A DNA stretch of 64,000 nt from contig CAXTVI010000009.1 of the NCBI GenBank assembly GCA_964247695.1, positions 41,038-105,037 on the forward strand, written 5' to 3'. The stretch comes from Lichenicoccus sp964247695. GTDB taxonomy: Bacteria > Pseudomonadota > Alphaproteobacteria > Acetobacterales > Acetobacteraceae. Below the pieces are notes generated by a model. The model was not told the DNA's origin and searched no databases. It saw only the letters and a program-made list of their open reading frames with translations. Positions 8,223 to 15,695 of this stretch are shown one piece after another. Made by a program: the position numbers and the translations under genes. How positions within the stretch are numbered: position 1 is the stretch's first letter; each line of letters opens with the position of its first letter.

Positions 8223-10205
8223 TTAGACGGTAGCCGGCGGCAACTCGCGCAGCATCGGTGCAAGCTGTCCCGCATAGTCGCGCCAGCGTCCCACACCGGC
8301 GGCGTTGATCGGGCGGCGGACCTGGGCGCGGCTGGCGCTCCCGATCCGCCGGTCCTGCTCGTAGAAGCGCTCGCAGGCCGCGTCATACGGCAGGTCGAGG
8401 AATGCCAGCACGCGCCGCAGCGTGGCGTCGAAGTCGACGATCCACTCGGCATGATCGAGCATCAGCATCGGCGACGGCAGGCTCGCGCGCCAGTGTTCGA
8501 TGAGCTTCTGCTGTTTCGCGATATACCACCCGAGATCCGCGAGATCGTGGGCGTAGGGGTGGTAGCCGATGAAGCGGTGCTGGAAGATCGAGGCCCCGAC
8601 GTCGCGCAGGTCGCGCGTGCAGCAGATGATCCGTGCTCCGGGCAGCAGGGTCGCGAGAAAGCCAAGGTGGAAGACGTTGTCCGGCATCTTGTCCAGCACG
8701 CACGCAGCCGGCGGCGCCAGCGCATGCAGGTCGGCAAGATAGACGGCCGATGCGTCGGTCAGGGTTGCGGCATCGAGCGCGGCCGCGCGGGTCATCGCGG
8801 TGCCGGCGGCCAGCGTCCCGGTCAGCCGCGCCAGCGTTTCGCGCACTGCCAGCCGCTCGCCGGCGCCGTGCACAGCGGGGTGGGCGCTGAGGATCTGCTC
8901 GAGCAGGGTGGTGCCGGTGCGCGGCAGGCCTACGATGAAGACCGGCGCCGGGTCCGTCATGTCGGCGCGCGGGCCGTTCGCGAGGCGCTTCGCGTCGAAG
9001 CAGCGGACGATCGCCTCCAGGTAGAGTTCGTGCTGCTGTCGCGAGAATGGCTGTGCGGCTCCGAGAAGCGCGTGGCCGCGGTGCCAGTGCCCGAAGGCGG
9101 CCGCCGGATTGCGCTCCGTGCGGCGGAGGTCGGCGAGATCGAAATGCGCATCGATCCGGTGCTCCAGCGTGCCGGCCTCACGGATCGTGGTGAGAAGCGT
9201 CACCCGGTCCGCAAGCGCCGCTGCCTCCGGCCGTGCCGCCCGGCGCGTGAGCACGAGGCGCTGCCATGTCAGCAGCAGTTCCAGTTCGCGGACCGGATCC
9301 TGTCCCGCTCTGGCAAGTTCTCGTTTCGCCGCGCTGTCCTGGCCCAGGGCGATCAGTGCCTGCGCCCGTTCCGCGTGCCATCGCGATCGCAGCGGTCCGC
9401 GCGACGGCGACGCCGGGACCGCGTCCAGCACGGCAAGTGCCGCGGCAGCCTCGTCATCGAGCAGCAGACGGCTGGCCAGCGCAATGCGGCCGAGGAGGCA
9501 GCCGGGATCGCGCGCGAGCACGGCCCTGAGGCGTGCCGCCGCCGTGCGCGGCTGGCCACAAAGATGCTCCACCAGGGCCAGCTCGCACTCCGCCTCCAGA
9601 AGTTGCGGCTGCAGGCCCAGGGCTTCCGTGAAGGCCGCGCGCGCGTCCAGTACCTTGTCCAGCCGCATGCAGATCCTGCCGAGCGCCATCCAGGCTTCCG
9701 CGAGGTCGGTGGGCGAGGCCGCGGGTGACGCCTGCAGCGCTGCCAGCGCCGAACCGCGTTCCGCATAGACCGCGTCGAGCAGTTCGGGTGCGAGTATCAC
9801 CGCGCGCCGCGCCGCCGCGAGCGCGTCCTGCGGCAGGCCCTGCCTGAGCAGTGCGCGCGACAGATGGATCAATGGCGCCGGATCGCCAGGTGTCAGCGAC
9901 GCCGCAGCCTGGAGGGCGCTGGCCGCCTCCGCGTGATGTCCGGCCGCGTGCAGGCCGATCCCATGCCAGGTTGCGGATACCGCGTCGCCCGGCGCCACCG
10001 CCACCGCCCGTGCCAGATAGGGCAGGGCGTCCGATGCGGCGCCGGTCCGCAACAGGGCCATGCCATGAAGCCGAAGCAGGACGGTGTCGTCGGGGTCTCG
10101 CTCCAGCAGAGCGGCAAGCAGTGTCGCAGCCAGCTTGTAGTCGCCATGCTGGAAGGAAGCCACCGCGTCGGTGCGCGCGCGGGATGGCGACGTTTCACTT
10201 GTCAT
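8223..10205 (-). CDS. TPR-repeat sulfotransferase
   Basis: A 660-residue two-part protein. Residues 1-300 form tetratricopeptide-like helical repeats (for example AASFQHGDY and ALPYLARAVAVAPGDA). Residues 420-640 form a sulfotransferase domain with the 5'-phosphosulfate loop FIVGLPRTGTTLLEQ at 423-437, followed by a catalytic-type region and a 3'-phosphate motif around CCTRDLRDVGAS. Family knowledge: such enzymes use PAPS to sulfate a carbohydrate, lipid or protein; the acceptor is not evident. It converges with the receptor gene and is divergent from a small lipoprotein gene. The PAPS donor would draw on the same assimilated sulfate as the cys genes at the left end. Confidence 0.88.
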   Translation of the reverse strand: MTSETSPSRARTDAVASFQHGDYKLAATLLAALLERDPDDTVLLRLHGMALLRTGAASDALPYLARAVAVAPGDAVSATWHGIGLHAAGHHAEAASALQAAASLTPGDPAPLIHLSRALLRQGLPQDALAAARRAVILAPELLDAVYAERGSALAALQASPAASPTDLAEAWMALGRICMRLDKVLDARAAFTEALGLQPQLLEAECELALVEHLCGQPRTAAARLRAVLARDPGCLLGRIALASRLLLDDEAAAALAVLDAVPASPSRGPLRSRWHAERAQALIALGQDSAAKRELARAGQDPVRELELLLTWQRLVLTRRAARPEAAALADRVTLLTTIREAGTLEHRIDAHFDLADLRRTERNPAAAFGHWHRGHALLGAAQPFSRQQHELYLEAIVRCFDAKRLANGPRADMTDPAPVFIVGLPRTGTTLLEQILSAHPAVHGAGERLAVRETLARLTGTLAAGTAMTRAAALDAATLTDASAVYLADLHALAPPAACVLDKMPDNVFHLGFLATLLPGARIICCTRDLRDVGASIFQHRFIGYHPYAHDLADLGWYIAKQQKLIEHWRASLPSPMLMLDHAEWIVDFDATLRRVLAFLDLPYDAACERFYEQDRRIGSASRAQVRRPINAAGVGRWRDYAGQLAPMLRELPPATV

Positions 10206-10260
10206 CGGAACGCAGAGGTCGCATGACGCCTAGTTTGTATCAATTTGAGGAAAACTGCAC

Positions 10261-10473
10261 ATGACGAACAAGGTCATCGCTGGGGTGCTGGGCATCGCCT
10301 GCCTGCTCGGTGTCGCCGGATGCGACAATACCTATACCCCGTCAGCGCATCACCAGGACGATGCCTCGACCGGAAGTTTGCTTTCCGGCACTGACACCGG
10401 TGTCAATCCGAACACCGGTCTGAACGATCCGTCGGTCAAGTCGAATTTCGGTAGTGGAAACATCGGCCACTGA
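10261..10473 (+). CDS. Small lipoprotein of unknown function
   Basis: A 70-residue protein. It has a short signal peptide (MTNKVIAGVLGIACLLGVAGC) with lipobox LGVAGC, so it is probably lipid-anchored at Cys21. The mature part is short, polar and rich in Gly, Ser, Asn and Asp, with no recognisable domain. The start ATG follows GAGGA at suitable spacing. Its TGA stop overlaps a CTG that may start the downstream EamA transporter, which suggests translational coupling. The function is unknown. Confidence 0.75.
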   Translation: MTNKVIAGVLGIACLLGVAGCDNTYTPSAHHQDDASTGSLLSGTDTGVNPNTGLNDPSVKSNFGSGNIGH

Positions 10474-11405
10474 CGCCATCGGATCCGGCCGGTAACGCGG
10501 CCCGCGCCGGGCAGAACACCGTCGGCCTGGGCGTGCTGATGGCGTTTGTCGCCTACGCGACCTACGCGCTCAGCGACGCCTCGATCAAGCTGCTGCATGG
10601 CACGCTCGACCCGTTCGAGGTCATGTTCATCGCAGCGGCCCTCGGCACGCTGGCGATCCCGGCGCTGATGCAGGAGAGCGACGGCTGGCGCGACCTGTTC
10701 CGCTCCCGGCGCCGCGCGTTGTGGCTGATGCGCGCAGCGGCGGCGGCCAGCGGCACGCTCGCCAGCATCGTCGCCTTTACCCGGCTGCCGATGGCCGAAG
10801 CGTTCGCGATCATCTTCCTGCTGCCGGCGCTGGTGACCGTGCTGTCGGTGATCTTCCTCGGCGAGAAGATCGGCTGGCGCCGCTGGAGCGCGGTGGTGGT
10901 CGGCTTCATCGGCGTGCTGGTGGTGCTGCGGCCGGGCTTCCGGGCGCTCGGCCTCGGCCATCTGGCCGCGTTCCTGAGCGGCATGTCGGGTGCCGTGACA
11001 ATCGTCATCCTGCGGGCGCTCGGTGGCGGGGAGAAGCGCATCTCGCTGTATGGCGCCGGGCTTGCCGGGCCGCTGGTGGTGAGCTTCGCGATGATGCTGC
11101 CGCACTTCACCGTGCCCAGCGGGCGGCAATGGCTGTGGCTCGCCGGCTGCGGGCTGATGGGCACCTGCGGCAACGTCATGATCCAGCTCGCCTCGCGGAA
11201 CGCCCCGGCCAGCCTGGTGGCGCCGACCCAGTACAGCCAGATGCTGTGGGCGATCCTGCTGGGCTACGCGGTGTTCCACGACCGGCCGGACGGCTGGATG
11301 TACGTGGGTGCGGCGATCATCGTGGCATCCGGACTGTTCACCTTCGCCCGCGAGAAGAAGAAGACGCGCTGGTGGCGCACCACGCCGCCGGTGCATCCGC
11401 AGTAG
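10470..11405 (+). CDS. EamA/DMT-family transporter, probable CTG start
   Basis: An inner-membrane exporter of about 311 residues with ten predicted helices in two EamA repeats (for example AYATYALSDASIKLLHGTL and FLGEKIGWRRWSAVVVGFIGVLVVLRPG). The substrate is unknown. The only standard starts are GTG 10533 and ATG 10539, which sit inside the first helix. The frame is open back to a TAG at 10452-10454, and CTG 10470 would give a normal cytoplasmic leader (TPSDPAGNAARAGQNTVGLG). That CTG overlaps the lipoprotein TGA as CTGA. If the CTG start is wrong, use 10533. The gene converges with a DUF1491 gene with a 1-bp gap. Confidence 0.85.
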   Translation: MTPSDPAGNAARAGQNTVGLGVLMAFVAYATYALSDASIKLLHGTLDPFEVMFIAAALGTLAIPALMQESDGWRDLFRSRRRALWLMRAAAAASGTLASIVAFTRLPMAEAFAIIFLLPALVTVLSVIFLGEKIGWRRWSAVVVGFIGVLVVLRPGFRALGLGHLAAFLSGMSGAVTIVILRALGGGEKRISLYGAGLAGPLVVSFAMMLPHFTVPSGRQWLWLAGCGLMGTCGNVMIQLASRNAPASLVAPTQYSQMLWAILLGYAVFHDRPDGWMYVGAAIIVASGLFTFAREKKKTRWWRTTPPVHPQ

Positions 11406-11406
11406 G

Positions 11407-11745
11407 TCAGACCAGCTTCGCCTCGAACGGCGGCTTCAGGTCGGGGGCGTCGAACTCCAGCACCCAGAGGTCCGGATCGCGGCCGACCTGGCGCTGCACG
11501 TAGGCATCGGCCGTCGCATCGTCGACCGGTGCGATGCCCGTGCCGCGCATCCAGGCGGCCTCGCCATCCGGCCCACGCATCTGGCTCAGCACCAGCACCC
11601 CACCGGTGCGGTCGCGCAGCACCGCCAGCACCCCGCCGGCATCCGCGTCGCCGCGGCGCAGCACCATGCCGGAGCGGCCTTCCTGGTCGGCGCGGCGGAT
11701 TGCCATGCTGACCCAGAACCCGGTCTTCAGCCTTGGCTCGCTCAT
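11407..11745 (-). CDS. DUF1491 family protein
   Basis: A 112-residue protein that I recognise as DUF1491, a small family of Alphaproteobacteria with no known function. Typical features are the opening LKTGFWVSMAIRRA, the central RRGDADAGGVLAVL and a C-terminal acidic/aromatic stretch (DPDLWVLEFDAPDL). It begins 11 bp after the stop of the S41 peptidase gene on the same strand, so it is probably in that operon. Confidence 0.8.
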   Translation of the reverse strand: MSEPRLKTGFWVSMAIRRADQEGRSGMVLRRGDADAGGVLAVLRDRTGGVLVLSQMRGPDGEAAWMRGTGIAPVDDATADAYVQRQVGRDPDLWVLEFDAPDLKPPFEAKLV

Positions 11746-11756
11746 GTCCCGAGATC

Positions 11757-13418
11757 CTAGTTGGTGCCGACGCCCGACACGCCGCCGATATCATCCGGCA
11801 CCAGGGCGGCATTGTATTGCACCGGGTCGTCGATCAGCGCACGCGCGGTGTCGAGATCGGCGTCGGTGCCGATCGCCGCGGGGCAGGCGCCTCGGATCTC
11901 AAGGATGCGCGCCGCCGGCAGCGGCGGTCTCGCCTGCCGCGACGCGCGGATCGCCTCGTCCATGTCCTGGACGCCTTTGGCGAGATCCCGCATCGCCTGG
12001 TCAAGCGCCGTGCGGCCCAGGCTGGTGCAGACCTCCGGCATGACGCCCAGGCCCTGCAGCGGCCAGCCGAGCGGCGCCAGCACCCGGCTCCAGGTGACGA
12101 ACAGCTCGCCACCGTCCGGCAGCTGCGCGATCGTCTGCACCAGGCCCTTGCCCAGGGTGGCACTACCGATCACCACTGCGCGGCGATGATCGGCGAGGGC
12201 GGCGGCCATGATCTCGGCGGCGCTCGCGGTGCGCCCGTCCACCATCACCACGATCGGAAGGCCGCCGCTGAGGTCGCCGCCCTGCACGCTCCAGATGTGG
12301 TTGGACTGCGGCATGCGGCCGCGTGTCACCACGGCCACGCCATGATCGAGTACCAACGCCACCGACGTCACCGCCTGCTGCAGCACCCCGCCGCGATTGC
12401 CGCGCAGGTCGAACACCAGCCCCCGAGCGGCGCCGGCCGCTTCGCCGAGTGCTGCCGGCTGCATCGCCTGGTCGAGGAACAGGCTCATCTCCTGGGCGGT
12501 GTCGGCGGAAAAGCCGGTCACCCGCAGCACCACGACGTCACCGCTGGAAAAGGCGAACACCGTCTCCGGAGGCACCGCCGCGCGGTTCAGCACCACGATC
12601 TGTTCCGGCATTCGATGGCGACGGCCGGGATGCGGATCGGGTGCCAAGGTCAGGCTCACGCTGCTGCCGGGATCGCCGTTCAGCAGCGCGGTGACCGCGG
12701 CCTCGTCCAGGCCACGCACCGGCTGTCCGTCGATGGCAAGCAGCCGCATGCCCGGCGAGATGCCGGCGGCCCAGGCCGGCCCGTTGGCGTTGACGGCGAC
12801 GATCGCGATGGCGCGCCCCTCGCGTGCCACCGTCAGTCCGGCGCTGGCCTGCGCACCGTTGCGGGCGTCGCGGTCGGTGGCTGCGGGAGCGGGGGCGATG
12901 TAGCGCGAATACGGGTCGAGATGGTTGAACAGCTCATCGAAGAAGCTCTGCACCAGGGCCTGCTGGCCGGCCGCGCGCAGCGGTTCGGAGTTCTCCCAGG
13001 CGGCGCCGGCCATCGCCACGGCGGCCCGCGTCCAGCCTGCGGTGTCGGCCTCCGCCGGCGGCTTCTGGGCGTAGAGCACGCCGTTCGGCGTCACCAGCCG
13101 GAGGGCGGTCTCCGTGGCTTCGGGCGTCAGCGCCGGGTCGATCGCGGTGAGCCCGTTCAGGCCCCACAGGGTGAACTGCCGGCAGGTGTAGGCCTCCAGC
13201 GTGCGCGGCCGAAGGAAATTGAGTGCGGTGCCGATCACGCTCCCCAGCATGGCCGGATCGAATGCGCCGGCAAGCGGCGTGTCCGAGTATCCGGGAGCGG
13301 GTGCGATCAGCAGCACCAGCGCCAGCAACGTAACGCCCAGGCGACCCGATCCCTTGCGGGCGGGGCTAAGGCGGCAGCCGGAGCGGCTCACGGGCGACGC
13401 TGGCTGGACGCCCCGCAT
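11757..13418 (-). CDS. S41-family peptidase with PDZ domain, exported
   Basis: A 553-residue protein with an N-terminal hydrophobic signal (VTLLALVLLIAPAPG), a PDZ-like segment (AIVAVNANGPAWAAGISPGMRLLAIDGQPV) and a tail-specific protease domain. The catalytic Ser is in TASAAEIMAAAL and the Lys in SATLGKGLVQT, so the Ser-Lys dyad is intact. It would cleave proteins from exposed C-termini in the periplasm. It is more divergent than the CtpA-type paralogue at 39 kb. The start overlaps the end of rnr by 31 nt, giving an n-region rich in Arg; a start further inside the frame is possible. Confidence 0.85.
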   Translation of the reverse strand: MRGVQPASPVSRSGCRLSPARKGSGRLGVTLLALVLLIAPAPGYSDTPLAGAFDPAMLGSVIGTALNFLRPRTLEAYTCRQFTLWGLNGLTAIDPALTPEATETALRLVTPNGVLYAQKPPAEADTAGWTRAAVAMAGAAWENSEPLRAAGQQALVQSFFDELFNHLDPYSRYIAPAPAATDRDARNGAQASAGLTVAREGRAIAIVAVNANGPAWAAGISPGMRLLAIDGQPVRGLDEAAVTALLNGDPGSSVSLTLAPDPHPGRRHRMPEQIVVLNRAAVPPETVFAFSSGDVVVLRVTGFSADTAQEMSLFLDQAMQPAALGEAAGAARGLVFDLRGNRGGVLQQAVTSVALVLDHGVAVVTRGRMPQSNHIWSVQGGDLSGGLPIVVMVDGRTASAAEIMAAALADHRRAVVIGSATLGKGLVQTIAQLPDGGELFVTWSRVLAPLGWPLQGLGVMPEVCTSLGRTALDQAMRDLAKGVQDMDEAIRASRQARPPLPAARILEIRGACPAAIGTDADLDTARALIDDPVQYNAALVPDDIGGVSGVGTN

Positions 13419-15694
13419 GCCGCGCCTGCAGGCCGCCGTCCCGAGGCAAGCGGGTCGGTTTCGGCAATGGCGAACAACAGGCCGCCGGTCACCGGCGTGG
13501 CCTCGAGCAGCCGCACCTCGACCGGCTGGGTCAGGTGATAGGACATGCGGGACTGCCGGCCGGTGAGGGCTTGCGCCGTTTCATCATGTGTCCACAAGTC
13601 GTCTGGCAACGTGGAGACAGGCACCAGACCGGTGGCACCTGTTTCCGGCAGTGTGACAAAAAGCCCGAAACGGGTCACGCCGGAAATGCGCGCCGTGAAA
13701 ATCGCGCCAATTTTATCGGCCATCTGTGCAGCGATGTAACGCTCGGCGGCTTCGCGCTCGGCCAGGGCGGCGCGGCGCTCGGTCTGCGTCACCTGCTCGC
13801 CGAGTGCCTCGAAGGCGGTGCCGGCCTCCGGGCGCAGGCCGTCGCCGCCCAGCCCGAGGCCCGAGATCAGGCCGCGATGCACCAGCAGGTCGGCATAGCG
13901 GCGGATCGGCGAGGTGAAGTGGGCGTACTCCGACAGTGCCAAACCGAAATGGCCGATATTCTCCGGGCTGTACTCCGCCTGGCTCTGGCTGCGCAGCACC
14001 ATCTCGTTGACCTGCGGCGCCATGGCGGTGCCAGCGACCTGCTGCAGCACCGCATCCAGGTCGGCGGGACGCAGCTCACCGGCTGGCTTCAGGCTGACAT
14101 CAAGGGTGGCGAGAAAGTCGCGCAGCGCGTCGAGCTTCTCCGGCGAGGGCGGCGCGTGGATGCGGAACATGCAGGGCGTCCGCAGCCGGCGGAGTTCCTC
14201 GGCGGCGGCGACGTTCGCCAGCACCATGAACTCCTCGATGAGCCGGTGGCTGCCCAGGCGCAGGCGGGGGGTGATCGAGGCAACGCGGCCTTGCTCGTCG
14301 AGCCGGATCCGGCGCTCGGGCAGGTCGAGATCCAGCGTGCCGCGGCGGGTGCGGGCGGATAGCAGCGCTCCATAGGCGCCGTACAAGGCGGCGAGCAGGC
14401 CCTCCGGCACGCCCTCGGGCGTCGCACCGGTGTCCTGCGCCGCCTGGACCTGCTCATAGGTGAGGCGGGCCGCCGATCGCATCAGGCCACGGCCGAAGCG
14501 CTGCGCGTGCTTGGCGCCATCCGCACCCATGCTCATCTCGACGAAGAGGCAGCCGCGATTCTCGTCCGGTCGCAGCGAGCACCAGCCGTTCGAGAGCGCC
14601 TCCGGCAGCATCGGCACCACCCGGTCGGGGAAATAGACCGAGTTGCCGCGCCGCGCGGCCTCGCGATCGAGTGCCGATCCGGCCGGGACGTAGTGCGCGA
14701 CATCGGCGATCGCCACCACCAACCGCCAGCCGCCCTCGGCAGCCGGCTCCGCGAACACCGCGTCGTCGAAATCGCGTGCATCCTCGCCATCGATGGTGAT
14801 GAGCGGCAGATGGCGGAGATCCGTGCGGCCGCGGAGCCCGACCTCGAGCGCCGCTCCCGCCTCCGCCAGGGCCTCCGTCGGGAACTCGTCCGGAATGCCG
14901 TGCGTGTGGATGCTGATCAGGCTGATCGAGCGCGCTTCTCCCATTCTTCCGAGCCGCTCGACCACCCGCGCCGGCTTCAGCCCATAGCCGCCACTCCCCT
15001 GGAAGTTCTGCGGCAACGGCTCGGCCAGCACGATCTCGTCGGGTTCGGCATCCAGGCTTTCGCCATGCGGGATGCTCCACTCCGCCTTCTGGCGTCGATC
15101 GGTCGGCACCAGGCGCCCGGCCTCGGGCTGGCGCAGGCCGCCGCGCGGCGGCGCGTCCGGGCTCTGGCGGAACACGCCGAGCAACCGGCCCGGCGCCTGC
15201 GAGATGCGCCTGACCGTGCGACCCTCGTATCTTCCGGCACCCTTGCCGGCCGGAATACGCTTCAGCCGGGCGATCACGCGCTCGCCGGGTGCCAGCGCCG
15301 GCTGTCCGCGCGGTTCGCGATGCATCCACACCACGGGCGGCGGCCCGTCGCCCTGCCAGCTCACCGGCCGCGCGATGGCATCGCCATCCGGATCGGTGCC
15401 GGTCACGACCACCAGCATCTCCTCGGCAAGCCGGCCCGGGTTCAGGTATCGCTTGGCACCGGCCGGAGCCAGGGTCCCGTCGGCGGCGAGCTGGCGCAGC
15501 AGGTCGCGCAGCGCCGGACGCTGGTCCGGGCCGATGCCGAAGGCGCGGGCGATCTCGCGCTTTCCGACGCGCCCCGGGGATGCCGTCACGAACCGGCGTA
15601 TCTCCTCGATACTCGGCAGCGTCCTGCCGGCCGCCTCGTCCGGAACACCGTCCGCCGGGTCCGGCGGCGCCGGATCCGCGTGCCGCTGTGTCAC
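13388..15694 (-). CDS. rnr: Ribonuclease R
   Basis: A 768-residue RNase II/R family exoribonuclease. After an N-terminal helix-turn-helix-like part and cold-shock regions comes the RNB catalytic domain with the aspartate cluster TIDGEDARDFDDAVF (about residues 300-315) and the YADLLVHR segment. A C-terminal S1 domain follows (MADKIGAIFTARISGVTRFGLFV). It degrades structured RNA 3' to 5', acting in RNA turnover and trans-translation quality control. The gene begins 1 bp after the stop of topA, an order common in Alphaproteobacteria. The very C-terminus (GAACGASSQRRP) is short and basic. Confidence 0.95.
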   Translation of the reverse strand: MTQRHADPAPPDPADGVPDEAAGRTLPSIEEIRRFVTASPGRVGKREIARAFGIGPDQRPALRDLLRQLAADGTLAPAGAKRYLNPGRLAEEMLVVVTGTDPDGDAIARPVSWQGDGPPPVVWMHREPRGQPALAPGERVIARLKRIPAGKGAGRYEGRTVRRISQAPGRLLGVFRQSPDAPPRGGLRQPEAGRLVPTDRRQKAEWSIPHGESLDAEPDEIVLAEPLPQNFQGSGGYGLKPARVVERLGRMGEARSISLISIHTHGIPDEFPTEALAEAGAALEVGLRGRTDLRHLPLITIDGEDARDFDDAVFAEPAAEGGWRLVVAIADVAHYVPAGSALDREAARRGNSVYFPDRVVPMLPEALSNGWCSLRPDENRGCLFVEMSMGADGAKHAQRFGRGLMRSAARLTYEQVQAAQDTGATPEGVPEGLLAALYGAYGALLSARTRRGTLDLDLPERRIRLDEQGRVASITPRLRLGSHRLIEEFMVLANVAAAEELRRLRTPCMFRIHAPPSPEKLDALRDFLATLDVSLKPAGELRPADLDAVLQQVAGTAMAPQVNEMVLRSQSQAEYSPENIGHFGLALSEYAHFTSPIRRYADLLVHRGLISGLGLGGDGLRPEAGTAFEALGEQVTQTERRAALAEREAAERYIAAQMADKIGAIFTARISGVTRFGLFVTLPETGATGLVPVSTLPDDLWTHDETAQALTGRQSRMSYHLTQPVEVRLLEATPVTGGLLFAIAETDPLASGRRPAGAACGASSQRRP

Positions 15695-15695
15695 G

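Noticed and set aside
11733..13538. 601-codon plus-strand open frame opposite the S41 peptidase
   Set aside because: It is a shadow of a gene with an intact catalytic dyad.
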